From contig JAEWFF010000011.1 in assembly GCA_023388965.1 (NCBI GenBank), forward strand, positions 1 to 37,999: a DNA stretch of 37,999 bases, read 5' to 3'. This document shows, in pieces, positions 1 through 7,345 of this stretch. A model generated the notes under the pieces. That model saw only the letters and a list, made by a program, of their open reading frames with translations, had not been told where the DNA came from and did not search any database. The DNA comes from Pseudomonadota bacterium. Its GTDB lineage: Bacteria; Pseudomonadota; Alphaproteobacteria; Rhizobiales; Methylopilaceae. Made by a program: the position numbers and the translations under genes. How positions within the stretch are numbered: the stretch's first letter is position 1; every line of letters starts with the position of its first letter.

Positions 1-1
1 T

Positions 2-103
2 CCCGGTGGCGGCGGCGGCGGTCCCGGCGGCGGCGGTGGCGGTCCCGGTGGCGGCGGCGGCGGTCCCGGCGGCGGCGGCGGCGGTCCCGGCGGCGGCCGT
101 TAA
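2..103 (+). CDS. C-terminal tail of a glycine-rich protein (5' end outside window)
   Basis: The frame beginning at base 2 is open to a TAA at 101-103 and reads as repeats of one proline followed by six glycines. Proline codons recur every 21 bases (2, 23, 44, 65, 86), and the last unit is cut short to end in Gly-Gly-Gly-Arg-stop. A strong hairpin terminator follows 29 bases later, which supports this frame as the true gene end. The rest of the gene lies upstream of the window, so no function can be given; such tails occur on cell-envelope and hypothetical proteins. The other frames (Ala/Val/Pro-rich) are products of the same repeat. Confidence is moderate because only the low-complexity end is visible. 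Confidence 0.55.
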   Translation, partial: PGGGGGGPGGGGGGPGGGGGGPGGGGGGPGGGR

Positions 104-132
104 CCTGTTGCAGCCAGACAGTTTCAAAAACA

Positions 133-158
133 AAAGCGGGGGAGAAATCCCCCGCTTT
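133..158. terminator. Bidirectional intrinsic terminator
   Basis: A perfect 11-bp stem (133-143 with 148-158) closes on a GAAA tetraloop. The stem has A-rich and T-rich ends on both strands, so it can end transcription from both sides. It sits between the truncated plus-strand gene ending at 103 and the minus-strand proteinase gene ending at 188, as expected for a shared terminator between convergent genes. Confidence 0.85.
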
Positions 159-187
159 CACACGTCCTTACGGCGATCAGCCGGGAG

Positions 188-712
188 TCAGATTCCCGCT
201 TCCCATTGTGCCGGATCGGTACGGTTCTGCTGCTTCAGAAACACATAGTTCGACGCCGAGCGCCGCGTAACCTTGCTGGAAAGGCTGTCGAGCACATACT
301 CCTCGGACGGACCCGTGCGCAGCAGCAGCACGACGTGCGACGGCACATTCCTTTTCATCACCTGCGCCAGGCGCAGATCGCGGGGAGACACGCCCTTGTC
401 GATCAGAAGGCGCATTTTCAGCAGGGCGAAATCCTCGCAATCGCCGGCATTGACCGGCAGCGTCCATTTTTCCGCGACGCCGTATTGCGCACGATCGCCC
501 AGATCCTTGATCCGGTGGTTCACGTCGCGATTGACCGAGCGGGCAAGCTTGAACAGAGCCGCGCCCTGAAGGGCGCTCGTGCTGCCTGCCGCATCGCAGG
601 CCCACGGATATTCGGCGCACAGATTTGCGGCGCCCGCAGGCGTACGCACGCTTTGGGCAAACGCCGGAGGCGTCAGGACGGCGCAAAGCGCCGCGATCAG
701 GAGATATCGCAC
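188..712 (-). CDS. Bacterial transglutaminase-like cysteine proteinase (BTLCP family)
   Basis: The 174-residue product starts with a signal peptide (hydrophobic core, AFA-Q cleavage region) and then carries the three parts of a transglutaminase-type catalytic triad: Cys in GDCEDFALLK (about residue 92), His in SHVVLLLR (about 126) and Asp in VLDSL (about 142). This matches the BTLCP family (DUF920), secreted or periplasmic cysteine peptidases common in Alphaproteobacteria; in other bacteria relatives process surface adhesins such as LapA. No lapA-like adhesin or LapD is visible here, so the substrate is unknown. I chose the GTG at 712 over the GTG at 718 because an AAGGGG ribosome-binding site lies 5 bases upstream of it. 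The gene stands alone, facing the terminator at 133-158. The 205 bases separating it from the kinase gene show no recognisable element. Confidence 0.85.
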   Translation of the reverse strand: MRYLLIAALCAVLTPPAFAQSVRTPAGAANLCAEYPWACDAAGSTSALQGAALFKLARSVNRDVNHRIKDLGDRAQYGVAEKWTLPVNAGDCEDFALLKMRLLIDKGVSPRDLRLAQVMKRNVPSHVVLLLRTGPSEEYVLDSLSSKVTRRSASNYVFLKQQNRTDPAQWEAGI

Positions 713-917
713 AATCACCCCTTCATTCTCAGCTCCATCAGCTTACCGAAGCGTTACGAATTATGCCTCCCCGGCATTGGTCGGATTCCCGGGCAGGACA
801 AGGTAAGCGGGAAGCGAACTTTCCTGCACGGGAGAATGCAGGCCGTTCCGCAAGCATGCCCGAGGCCGCATACTTCGTACCGGACAGCTAGGATGCGGCA
901 GGCCGGATTTAAAGGCG

Positions 918-1916
918 TTACAGAATTCCGGCCTCTGCGGCGAAGGCCGCAAGGCTGCGCTGCGGCCGCGCGCCCATATGCGAAATGACCTCGGCCGCTG
1001 AGAGCGCACCGAGGCGCAGGCTTGTCGCATTGTCCTGACCGCGCGAAAGGGCTGTCAATACGCCGGCGGCGAACAGATCGCCGGCTCCCGTGGCGTCGAT
1101 CACGCGCTCGACCGGATGGGCCTCGACCTCGGCCGTCGCCCCGCCATTGACGAAGATCGCACCCTTTTCGCTGCGCGTAATGACGGCGGCCTTCACGTCC
1201 TTGCGCAGCGCGGAAACGGCGGAATTGAAATCCGACGTCTCGTAGAGCGCCTGCGCCTCGTGCAGATTGGCGAAGACGAGATCGACTGCGCCCGAGCGCA
1301 GCAGTTCCAGAAATTCGGGCCGGTGGCGTTCGACGCAGAATGTGTCGGAGAGTGAGAGCGCGACCTTGCGGCCCGCCGCATGCGCCAGTTCGGACGCGCG
1401 GCGATAGGCCTTTTTCGCCTCCGGCGGATCCCACAGATAGCCTTCGAGATAGACCGTGCCGGAGGCCGCGATCAGATCGGCATCCACATCATCGAGCGTC
1501 AGGTTCTGGCTCGCGCCAAGAAAGGTGTTCATCGTGCGCTCGCCGTCGGGCGTCACGAGAATGGTGGAGGAGGCGGTGGTCGGGCCGTCCTTGGCGAGGG
1601 TGGTGGCGTAATGCACGCCGGCCTCGCGGATGTCGCGGGTGAAGCCCTGGCCGAGTTCGTCGTCCTTGACCTTGCCGATGAACGCGACCTTGCCGCCGAG
1701 CGAGGCGACGCCCGCGCAGGTATTGGCGGCCGAGCCGCCCGAGATCAGCAGCGGATTGTCGAGCGCGGCATAGAGCGATTTCGCGCGCGGCTCGTCGATC
1801 AGGTGCATCGTGCCCTTGGCAAGCTTTTCCCGGACGAGAAAATCGTCATCGACGCGCGCCAGCACGTCCACAATGGCATTGCCGAGGCCGAGAACGTCGA
1901 ATTTCGCAGAAGTCAT
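918..1916 (-). CDS. PfkB-family carbohydrate/nucleoside kinase, adenosine kinase-like
   Basis: A 332-residue ribokinase-fold kinase. The N-terminal PfkB signature region is GGSAANTC (about residues 60-67), and the C-terminal signature DATGAGD (274-280) holds the anion hole and the catalytic Asp280. The start (FDVLGLGNAIVDVL) and overall pattern resemble the alphaproteobacterial enzymes annotated as adenosine kinase, which would phosphorylate adenosine to AMP for purine salvage. Substrate cannot be fixed by sequence inspection, since ribokinase, fructokinase and adenosine kinase share both motifs. It is minus-strand, with a weak ribosome-binding site before the ATG at 1916, and is separated from its neighbours by about 100-200 bases, so it is probably a single-gene unit. 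Confidence 0.85.
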   Translation of the reverse strand: MTSAKFDVLGLGNAIVDVLARVDDDFLVREKLAKGTMHLIDEPRAKSLYAALDNPLLISGGSAANTCAGVASLGGKVAFIGKVKDDELGQGFTRDIREAGVHYATTLAKDGPTTASSTILVTPDGERTMNTFLGASQNLTLDDVDADLIAASGTVYLEGYLWDPPEAKKAYRRASELAHAAGRKVALSLSDTFCVERHRPEFLELLRSGAVDLVFANLHEAQALYETSDFNSAVSALRKDVKAAVITRSEKGAIFVNGGATAEVEAHPVERVIDATGAGDLFAAGVLTALSRGQDNATSLRLGALSAAEVISHMGARPQRSLAAFAAEAGIL

Positions 1917-2024
1917 GGGGCGTCCCGCTTTGGCTGGAGAAGAAGGAGGAGGAAGGGGCAGGGCTTAACGGGCGAATCGGCGCGCCACAAGTTCATGCCG
2001 GATCGAACAGGCCCCGGCGGCCCG

Positions 2025-2489
2025 TTACGGCCGGGCCCAGAAACGGGCGCCAAGCTCGGCGACGGTCTCGCTGACGGCCTCGAAAAGCTCGTCCATCATC
2101 GGTGCGATCGTCTCGTCCGGCATGGGGTCCGTGGCGAGTTCGCAGAGCAGATACAGCCGGTTTCCGCCCTTGTGGAGCCGCAGGCTTTTCAGATGCTCCG
2201 CCAGTTCCTCGTCGATGCGGCGGATCTCGACATCGATCAGGTCCGAGAGCTGCTGCGCGCTTTCGGCAAATGGAAACCGCACATTTTCCGAATCGAGCGC
2301 GCGCACGCGGGCGATGTCCACCACGGTGCTGTCCAGCGCCGCGCGAAGTTCGCGGACGAAACTGCGGAGCGACACGCCGCGAACCTTCGCATCCTCGCCC
2401 GCCGCGGCCCGTGCACGGAACATGTCCGCGTGGTGCCTGGCGCGCGCGAGTTTCATCTTCGAGGTCTGGAACGGCATCAGCATGGTCAT
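2025..2489 (-). CDS. Hypothetical protein, charged, helical
   Basis: A 154-residue frame with codon use like its neighbours (GC-rich third positions) that stays open where the other frames are arginine-rich shadows. The product is soluble, with no signal peptide or membrane segment, and is rich in Arg, Glu, Ala and Leu, with long predicted helices (for example the stretch SAQQLSDLIDVEIRRIDEEL). I do not recognise a family. Starts at 2489, 2480 (fourth residue) or 2456 (MKLARARHHAD) are all possible and none has a convincing ribosome-binding site. Upstream lies the mosaic repeat at 2532-2705, so its promoter must lie in or next to that element. Confidence 0.55.
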   Translation of the reverse strand: MTMLMPFQTSKMKLARARHHADMFRARAAAGEDAKVRGVSLRSFVRELRAALDSTVVDIARVRALDSENVRFPFAESAQQLSDLIDVEIRRIDEELAEHLKSLRLHKGGNRLYLLCELATDPMPDETIAPMMDELFEAVSETVAELGARFWARP

Positions 2490-2531
2490 GGGCCGCAGGG
2501 CGTAGCGGGGCCGGATGCGGGCGGCAAGCCG

Positions 2532-2705
2532 TGTCCCGGAAAACGCGCAGCGTTTGTCCGGGACCCATACTCCGCGGCGTCACAGATTAGATCCGTGAGG
2601 TCACGGCGTATGGGTCCCGGGCTCCGCGCGTAACTCGGGCTTGCCCGAGTTACGATCGATAGGAGACTTAACTCGGCAGCTGCCGAGTTAAGCGGCCCCG
2701 GGACA
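2532..2705. repeat. Mosaic palindromic repeat A, copy 1
   Basis: This element fills half of the gene-free stretch 2490-2833. It opens with TGTCCCGG (2532-2539) and closes with CCGGGACA (2698-2705). Inside are CCGGGAC (2558-2564) and GTCCCGG (2614-2620), so four half-sites can pair in two alternative ways. A perfect 11-bp stem joins 2560-2570 with 2608-2618 (GGGACCCATAC type). Two extra perfect palindromes are nested near the 3' end: 2630-2640 with 2643-2653, and a 24-base palindrome at 2668-2691. Other copies are at 26989-27158 and 35821-35933. No open reading frame is supported in it. Confidence 0.85.
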
Positions 2706-2722
2706 TGCGGCCGTCATGCTGC

Positions 2723-2764
2723 CCTCTCCTTCGAGACGCCCGCTGCGCGGGCTCCTCAGGATGT
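2723..2764 (-). repeat. Repeat B, partial copy
   Basis: The segment beginning CTCTCCTTCGAGACGCCCGC and ending in GGGCTCCTCAGGATG is the reverse complement of the left arm of the repeat at 22721-22839. It contains a hairpin of GCCCGC and GCGGGC type around 2738-2752. It lies between mosaic repeat A copy 1 and trpS; the matching right arm is absent, so it is a partial or decayed copy. The remaining 70 bases before trpS show nothing recognisable. Confidence 0.75.
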
Positions 2765-2833
2765 GGGCAAGCGGCTTGCGCCTTGCGCGCCGGGGCGCGA
2801 TAAGGCCCGCACATCCGAACGGCCCTCCGAGTC

Positions 2834-3883
2834 ATGACGACACCCACCAAACCCGAATTCCCGCCGCGCGTATTTTCCGGCGTCCAGCCGACCGGCAATC
2901 TGCATCTCGGCAATTATCTCGGCGCGATCCAGAAATTCGTCGCGCTGCAGAGCGAGCACGAATGCCTCTATTGCGTGGTCGACATGCACGCGATCACGGT
3001 GGCGCAGGACCCGGACGAGCTGCGCCGCACGATCCGCGAAGTCGCGGCCGCCTTCATCGCCGCCGGCGTCGATCCGCAGAAAAACGCGATCTTCAACCAG
3101 AGCCAGGTCTCGGTTCATGCGGAATTGGCCTGGGTGCTGGGCTGCACCGCGCGGATCGGCTGGCTGAACCGCATGACGCAGTTCAAGGAAAAGGCCGGCA
3201 AGGACCGCGAGAACGCCTCGGTCGGTCTTTACACCTATCCCGTGCTGATGGCCGCCGACATTCTCGCCTACAAGGCGACCCATGTTCCGGTCGGCGAGGA
3301 CCAGAAGCAGCATCTGGAACTGGCGCGCGACATCGCCCAGAAATTCAACAACGATTTCGCAAAGAGCATCGAGGCGCACAGCTTCGGTTCCGCCTTCTTC
3401 CCGCTGCCCGCGCCGCTGATCCAGGGCGCGGCGACGCGCGTGATGAGCCTGCGCGACGGCACCAAGAAGATGTCGAAATCCGATCCCTCGGACGCTTCGC
3501 GCATCAACCTGACCGACGACGCCGACGCGATCGCGCAGAAAGTGCGCAAGGCGAAAACCGATCCCGAACCGCTGCCCTCCGAAGTGGCGGGCCTGGAAAG
3601 CCGCCCGGAAGCCGACAATCTCGTCGGCATCTACGCGGCTCTGGCGGCAAGCTCGAAGGACGAGGTCCTGCGCCAGTTCGGCGGCAGCCAGTTCTCGGCG
3701 TTCAAGAACGCCATGGTCGATCTCGCCGTGGAAAAGCTCGGCCCCATCGGCGGCGAAATGAAGCGCCTTGTGGCGGACCCGGCGTCGATCGACGCCATCC
3801 TCAAGCAGGGTGCCGAGCGCGCCGAGGCCATTGCCCGCCCGAATTTCGAGGCGGTGAAGGACATTATGGGCTTCGTCCGCTGA
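2834..3883 (+). CDS. trpS: Tryptophanyl-tRNA synthetase
   Basis: A 349-residue class I aminoacyl-tRNA synthetase that charges tRNA-Trp with tryptophan in the cytoplasm. The HIGH-type motif appears as PTGNLHLGN (residues 19-27) and the KMSKS loop as KMSKSD (212-217). GEDQKQH (about 154-160) and the overall length fit bacterial TrpRS. The ATG at 2834 gives the usual short N-terminus before FSGVQPTG; the ribosome-binding site is weak. The upstream region is repeat-rich (repeats A and B), so the promoter is not obvious. The small membrane peptide gene begins 66 bases downstream. Confidence 0.98.
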   Translation: MTTPTKPEFPPRVFSGVQPTGNLHLGNYLGAIQKFVALQSEHECLYCVVDMHAITVAQDPDELRRTIREVAAAFIAAGVDPQKNAIFNQSQVSVHAELAWVLGCTARIGWLNRMTQFKEKAGKDRENASVGLYTYPVLMAADILAYKATHVPVGEDQKQHLELARDIAQKFNNDFAKSIEAHSFGSAFFPLPAPLIQGAATRVMSLRDGTKKMSKSDPSDASRINLTDDADAIAQKVRKAKTDPEPLPSEVAGLESRPEADNLVGIYAALAASSKDEVLRQFGGSQFSAFKNAMVDLAVEKLGPIGGEMKRLVADPASIDAILKQGAERAEAIARPNFEAVKDIMGFVR

Positions 3884-3949
3884 CCGGCACGGGGAACGAA
3901 ACAGGCCGACGGTGAATTCCCCTTCGCACCTGATGCGGAGGGGGTTCCC

Positions 3950-4084
3950 ATGAACAACAATACGCTGATCGCCATCATCGCCGTGCTCGTGGTCATTGCC
4001 GGCATCTTCGCCTGGCAGGCCTATGAGCGCGACCAGAACACGCTCGACATCGAAGTCAGCCCGAGCGGCATCAAGGTCGACTGA
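3950..4084 (+). CDS. Small single-pass membrane peptide (44 aa)
   Basis: A 44-residue frame preceded by a strong ribosome-binding site (GCGGAGGGGG, 5-6 bases before the ATG). The peptide begins MNNNT, runs through one hydrophobic membrane segment (about residues 5-22, Ile/Val/Ala-rich), then Trp-Gln-Ala-Tyr-Glu-Arg at the membrane edge, and ends in a short polar tail with IEVSPSGIKVD. The predicted topology is N-in with a periplasmic or outer-face tail, or the reverse; sequence cannot decide. It is too short for many gene finders. It lies between trpS and the NifU-like gene on the same strand. The function is unknown; similar short membrane peptides are often annotated as hypothetical in Alphaproteobacteria. 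Confidence 0.75.
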   Translation: MNNNTLIAIIAVLVVIAGIFAWQAYERDQNTLDIEVSPSGIKVD

Positions 4085-4196
4085 CCGCCGCCCGCTGGAA
4101 CGGCTCCAATCCACCCTTTCCAACCGCCGCCAAATCTCCCATATCTGGAGAGCGCCCGGCCCCGCGCCTTGAACCCGGCGGCCTGACGGAGCGGAG

Positions 4197-4766
4197 ATGT
4201 TCATCCAGACTGAAGCCACGCCGAATCCGGCGACCCTGAAATTCCTGCCCGGACGCGATGTCCTGCCGTCCGGCACGCTTGAAGTGACCGACGCCGAAGA
4301 AGCCAGGAAATCGCCGCTCGCCGAGGGGCTGTTTTCCGTGCCCGGCGTCACCGGCGTCTTTTTCGGCCAGGATTTCATCACCGTCACCAAACGTGGCGAT
4401 CTCGACTGGCAGCATCTGAAGCCGGCCGTGCTCGGCGCCATCATGGATCATTACCTCAAGAACAAGCCGATCCTGGCCGAGGGCGTCACCGCCGTCTCCG
4501 GCACCGATGAGGACGGCGAATTCTTTGATCCGGAAGACGCCGCCCTCGTCGGCACGATCAAGGAACTGCTCGATACCCGCGTCCGGCCCGCCGTGGCGCA
4601 GGACGGCGGCGACATCACCTTCAAGGGCTTCAAGGAAGGCGTGGTCTTCCTGAACATGAAGGGCTCGTGCGCCGGCTGCCCGTCCTCGACGGCGACTTTG
4701 AAACAGGGCATCGAAAACCTGCTCCGCCACTTCGTTCCCGAAGTCAGCGAAGTCAGGCCGGTCTAA
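4197..4766 (+). CDS. NifU family Fe-S cluster carrier (Nfu type)
   Basis: A 189-residue two-domain protein. Residues 1-88 form the Nfu N-terminal domain (MFIQTEATPNPATLKFLPG is its usual opening). Residues about 115-189 form the NifU C-terminal domain with the cluster-binding CAGC (Cys158 and Cys161). Such proteins receive [4Fe-4S] clusters and hand them to target enzymes; MiaB, encoded 2.6 kb downstream, is an Fe-S enzyme, although a link is only inference. GGAGCGGAG directly precedes the ATG and serves as the ribosome-binding site. The length is normal for the alphaproteobacterial form. Confidence 0.95.
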   Translation: MFIQTEATPNPATLKFLPGRDVLPSGTLEVTDAEEARKSPLAEGLFSVPGVTGVFFGQDFITVTKRGDLDWQHLKPAVLGAIMDHYLKNKPILAEGVTAVSGTDEDGEFFDPEDAALVGTIKELLDTRVRPAVAQDGGDITFKGFKEGVVFLNMKGSCAGCPSSTATLKQGIENLLRHFVPEVSEVRPV

Positions 4767-4797
4767 GCCCCTTCCGCGAGTCACGAAGGCCAGTATA

Positions 4798-4824
4798 AGA
4801 AGCCTCGATCTAGAAGCCTCGATC
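4798..4824. repeat. 14-bp tandem duplication upstream of tsaB
   Basis: AGAAGCCTCGATC occurs at 4798-4810 and again at 4812-4824, a period of 14 bases. It directly follows a TATAAG (4794-4799) that could be a -10 box, and lies 20 bases before the tsaB GTG, so it falls in the leader. It may be a simple replication slippage product. Confidence 0.7.
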
Positions 4825-4843
4825 CGGGGGCAGGGGTACGTGC

Positions 4844-5518
4844 GTGCGTATACTGGCCATCGATACCGCGCTCACGGCGTGTTCGGTCGCGCTGATCGAC
4901 ACCCAGCCGGAGGCCGTTCTGGCGCGCCAGACCGTGCCGATGGAACGCGGCCATGCCGAAGCGCTGCTGCCGATGATCGATCAGGCGGCGGGCGGCGCGG
5001 CGGGCCTTTCGCGCCTGGACCGCATCGCCGTGACCACCGGCCCCGGCTCCTTCACCGGCATCCGCGTCGGGCTTTCGGCCGCACGCGCTCTGTCGCTTGC
5101 GACCGGCAAGCCGCTGATCGGCGTCACCACCCTGATCGCGCTCGTTGCTCCCGTACTGGCGACCGGCGACGGACGCGCGGTCGCCGCCGCGGTGGATGCG
5201 CGCCATGGCCGCGTCTTCTTTCAGGTGTTTGCGCCGTCCGGGCTCGGGCTTGTCCCGGCCCGCGTCCTGACGGCGGCCGAGGCGGCACGCATGGCCGGCG
5301 AAGGCCCGATCCGCATCACCGGCTCCGGCGCCAATGCGGTGATCGCCGCCTCGCGCGTGCCCCATGAAATCGTGGCGGGTAGCGTGGTGCCCGATCCGGT
5401 CTGGCTGGCGCGCCTCGGCGCCGCAGCGCCGGTGCCCGAACGGGTGCCGCGCCCGGTCTATCTGCGCCCCGCCGACGTGACCAGGTCGACCTCTCCCATC
5501 GAGGTCCGGCGCGCCTGA
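4844..5518 (+). CDS. tsaB: tRNA t6A biosynthesis protein TsaB
   Basis: A 224-residue member of the ASKHA-fold TsaB/YeaZ family, the non-catalytic partner that pairs with TsaD in making threonylcarbamoyladenosine at position 37 of ANN-reading tRNAs. It shows the family opening ILAIDTALTACSVAL and the block TTGPGSFTGIRVGLSAARAL (about residues 65-84). The start is a GTG at 4844 with GGGGCAGGGG upstream. Its stop shares one base with the start of rimI (TGATG at 5516-5520), so the two are translationally coupled, the usual arrangement of tsaB with rimI. tsaD is not in the window. Confidence 0.96.
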   Translation: MRILAIDTALTACSVALIDTQPEAVLARQTVPMERGHAEALLPMIDQAAGGAAGLSRLDRIAVTTGPGSFTGIRVGLSAARALSLATGKPLIGVTTLIALVAPVLATGDGRAVAAAVDARHGRVFFQVFAPSGLGLVPARVLTAAEAARMAGEGPIRITGSGANAVIAASRVPHEIVAGSVVPDPVWLARLGAAAPVPERVPRPVYLRPADVTRSTSPIEVRRA

Positions 5519-6006
5519 TGGGCCTTTTCGATTTCTTCCGCAAAATGGAATGGCGCGTCGATCCCGCGGCGGGGCATCACGCGGCGCAGATTTCCGACAT
5601 CCATTCGGCCTCGTTCGCGCGCGGCTGGTCCGTGGACGAGATCGAGACCCTGATGGCCGACCGCACGACCGTGGCCGATGTGCTCCGCGCCCGGGCGCGC
5701 AGCCGCAATATCGACGGTTTCGCGCTGTCGCGCGTGGCCGGCGGCGAAGCGGAACTGCTGTCCATCGCCGTGTCATCGCGGCGTCGCGGAAAAGGCGGAA
5801 GCGTAAGGCTGCTCGCGCGCCATCTCGCGCGGGTCGCGGCCGCCGGTGCGCGCCGCATCGTGCTCGAAGTGGACGAGGACAATGCCGCCGCTCTCCACCT
5901 TTACGGACGGTTCGGGTTTTCCGAAGTCGGCCAGAGGCCTGCCTATTATGCCCGCCGCGACGGAACGCGCGGCACGGCCAAGGTTCTCGCCCGCGACCTC
6001 ACCTGA
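5518..6006 (+). CDS. rimI: GNAT N-acetyltransferase, RimI type
   Basis: A 162-residue GNAT-fold acetyltransferase placed directly after tsaB, where RimI is normally found. RimI acetylates the N-terminal alanine of ribosomal protein S18. The acetyl-CoA-binding segment is SSRRRGKGGSVRLLARHL (about residues 83-100), close to the usual RxxGxG pattern although the third glycine position reads GG rather than GR. LEVDEDNAAALHLYGRFGF (about 117-135) is the typical RimI motif B region. A short N-terminal extension (MGLFDFFRKMEWRV) precedes the domain. The start codon overlaps the tsaB stop by one base. Confidence 0.93.
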   Translation: MGLFDFFRKMEWRVDPAAGHHAAQISDIHSASFARGWSVDEIETLMADRTTVADVLRARARSRNIDGFALSRVAGGEAELLSIAVSSRRRGKGGSVRLLARHLARVAAAGARRIVLEVDEDNAAALHLYGRFGFSEVGQRPAYYARRDGTRGTAKVLARDLT

Positions 6007-6043
6007 TATAGAGGCCCGGCAAATCCGTCCGGAAGCGGCAGAC

Positions 6044-6466
6044 GTGGAACAATCGATCGAAGAGCAATGCGCCCAGAAGGGCATGCGCATGACCGACCAG
6101 CGCCGCACCATCGCGCGCGTGCTGGAGGCCGCGACCGATCATCCGGACGTCGAGGAGCTGCACCGCCGCGCGGCGAAAATCGACAGCCGGATCTCGATCG
6201 CGACCGTCTACCGGACGGTCAAACTGTTCGAGGACGCCGGCATCGTCGCGCGTCACGATTTCCGCGACGGACGCGCGCGCTACGAACAGGTGCCCGACGA
6301 GCACCACGACCACCTGATCGATCTTCGCACCGGCAAGGTCGTGGAGTTCCGCGACGAGGAGATCGAGCGCCTGCAGGCCGAAATTGCCAAACGGCTCGGC
6401 TTCCGGCTCGTCGATCACCGCATGGAACTCTACGGCGTGCCGATCAAGGACGGGGACGGCGACTGA
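6044..6466 (+). CDS. fur: Fur-family metalloregulator (Fur/Mur type)
   Basis: A 140-residue Fur-family repressor. The winged helix carries MRMTDQRRTIARVLE and ISIATVYRTVKLFEDAGI (about residues 15-75), and the metal-binding segment is EHHDHLIDLRTGKVVEF (about 86-102). The C-terminal CxxC pairs of Escherichia coli Fur are absent, which is typical of the alphaproteobacterial branch that often acts as Mur, sensing manganese. Iron or manganese sensing cannot be told apart here. The start chosen is the GTG at 6044, preceded by GGAAG with 8 bases of spacing; upstream reading in this frame runs into the rimI gene. The stop codon overlaps the proposed CTG start of plsC. Confidence 0.93.
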   Translation: MEQSIEEQCAQKGMRMTDQRRTIARVLEAATDHPDVEELHRRAAKIDSRISIATVYRTVKLFEDAGIVARHDFRDGRARYEQVPDEHHDHLIDLRTGKVVEFRDEEIERLQAEIAKRLGFRLVDHRMELYGVPIKDGDGD

Positions 6467-7269
6467 TCGCCGTTCTGCGCGCCGGGGCGGTCGGCGCGCT
6501 GATCGGATTGGGGCTGCCGGCCCAGATCCTCGTCTCGGCATTGTGGCCGAAACGCGCGCTTGTCATTCCGCACCTTTTTCACCGCGCCGCCTGCGCCGTA
6601 CTCGGCGTCAGGCTCGATGTGCGGGGCACGGCCCACGCCTCCCGCCCGCTGCTGATCGCGTCCAATCACTGCTCCTGGCTCGATATCGTCGTCCTGTCGG
6701 CGGTGATGCCGGTCAGCTTCGTCGCCAAGAGCGAGGTCGGGCACTGGCCGGGGATCGGCCGCCTCGCCAGGCTCCAGCGCACGATCTTCGTCGATCGCCG
6801 CAAACGCAGCGCAACCGGCGCCACGACCGCCGAAATCGGCCGCCGCATCTCGGGCGGCGATGCGGTGGTTCTGTTCGCCGAAGGCACCTCCTCTGACCAC
6901 AACCGCGTTCTCGCCTTCCGGCCCGCTCTGCTGGGCGCGGCGGGAGCGGCGCTGGCGCAAACGGACGCAGGCTCCGTTTTCGTGCAGCCGGTTTCCATCG
7001 CCTATCCGCGCCGTCACGGCCTTCCTCTGCTGCGCAGCGAAAAGCCGCAAATCGCCTGGTATGGCGGCATGACCCTGGCCAACCATCTGTGGGACATGCT
7101 GAAATCCGGCGGGCCGGAGGCCGTGGTGGCGTTCGGAACGCCGATCCCGGTAACGCAGGGCGCGGACCGCAAGCAGATCGCGGCGCAGGCCGAGCACCAG
7201 GTCCGTACACTCACCATAGCGGCGCTTCGCGGCACATCTCCTATTCTCTCCGGCGGCCAAACCGGCTAA
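6463..7269 (+). CDS. plsC: 1-acyl-sn-glycerol-3-phosphate acyltransferase
   Basis: A PlsC-type acyltransferase of about 268 residues that makes phosphatidic acid from lysophosphatidic acid at the inner membrane. A hydrophobic N-terminal segment is followed by the acyltransferase motif NHCSWLD (HX4D, about residues 68-74) and the FAEGTSSD motif (about 141-148, normally FPEGT). No ATG or GTG in this frame leaves a complete N-terminus. The best start is the CTG at 6463, overlapping the fur stop as CTGA, with AAGGACGGGG upstream. A TTG at 6508 would remove half of the membrane segment. The start is therefore uncertain, but the gene itself is clear. Confidence 0.88.
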   Translation: MIAVLRAGAVGALIGLGLPAQILVSALWPKRALVIPHLFHRAACAVLGVRLDVRGTAHASRPLLIASNHCSWLDIVVLSAVMPVSFVAKSEVGHWPGIGRLARLQRTIFVDRRKRSATGATTAEIGRRISGGDAVVLFAEGTSSDHNRVLAFRPALLGAAGAALAQTDAGSVFVQPVSIAYPRRHGLPLLRSEKPQIAWYGGMTLANHLWDMLKSGGPEAVVAFGTPIPVTQGADRKQIAAQAEHQVRTLTIAALRGTSPILSGGQTG

Positions 7270-7345
7270 GTTGGAGGCTCGGCGAGTACATTCGGTGGAC
7301 GAAAGGGACAGGGGCGGCGCGCCCCGGAGCGGCATCCAGATTGTG

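Noticed and set aside
6..248. Ala/Val/Pro-rich plus-strand frame starting at base 6
   Set aside because: It is a different reading of the Pro-Gly6 codon repeat and runs through the terminator at 133-158 into the antisense of the proteinase gene.
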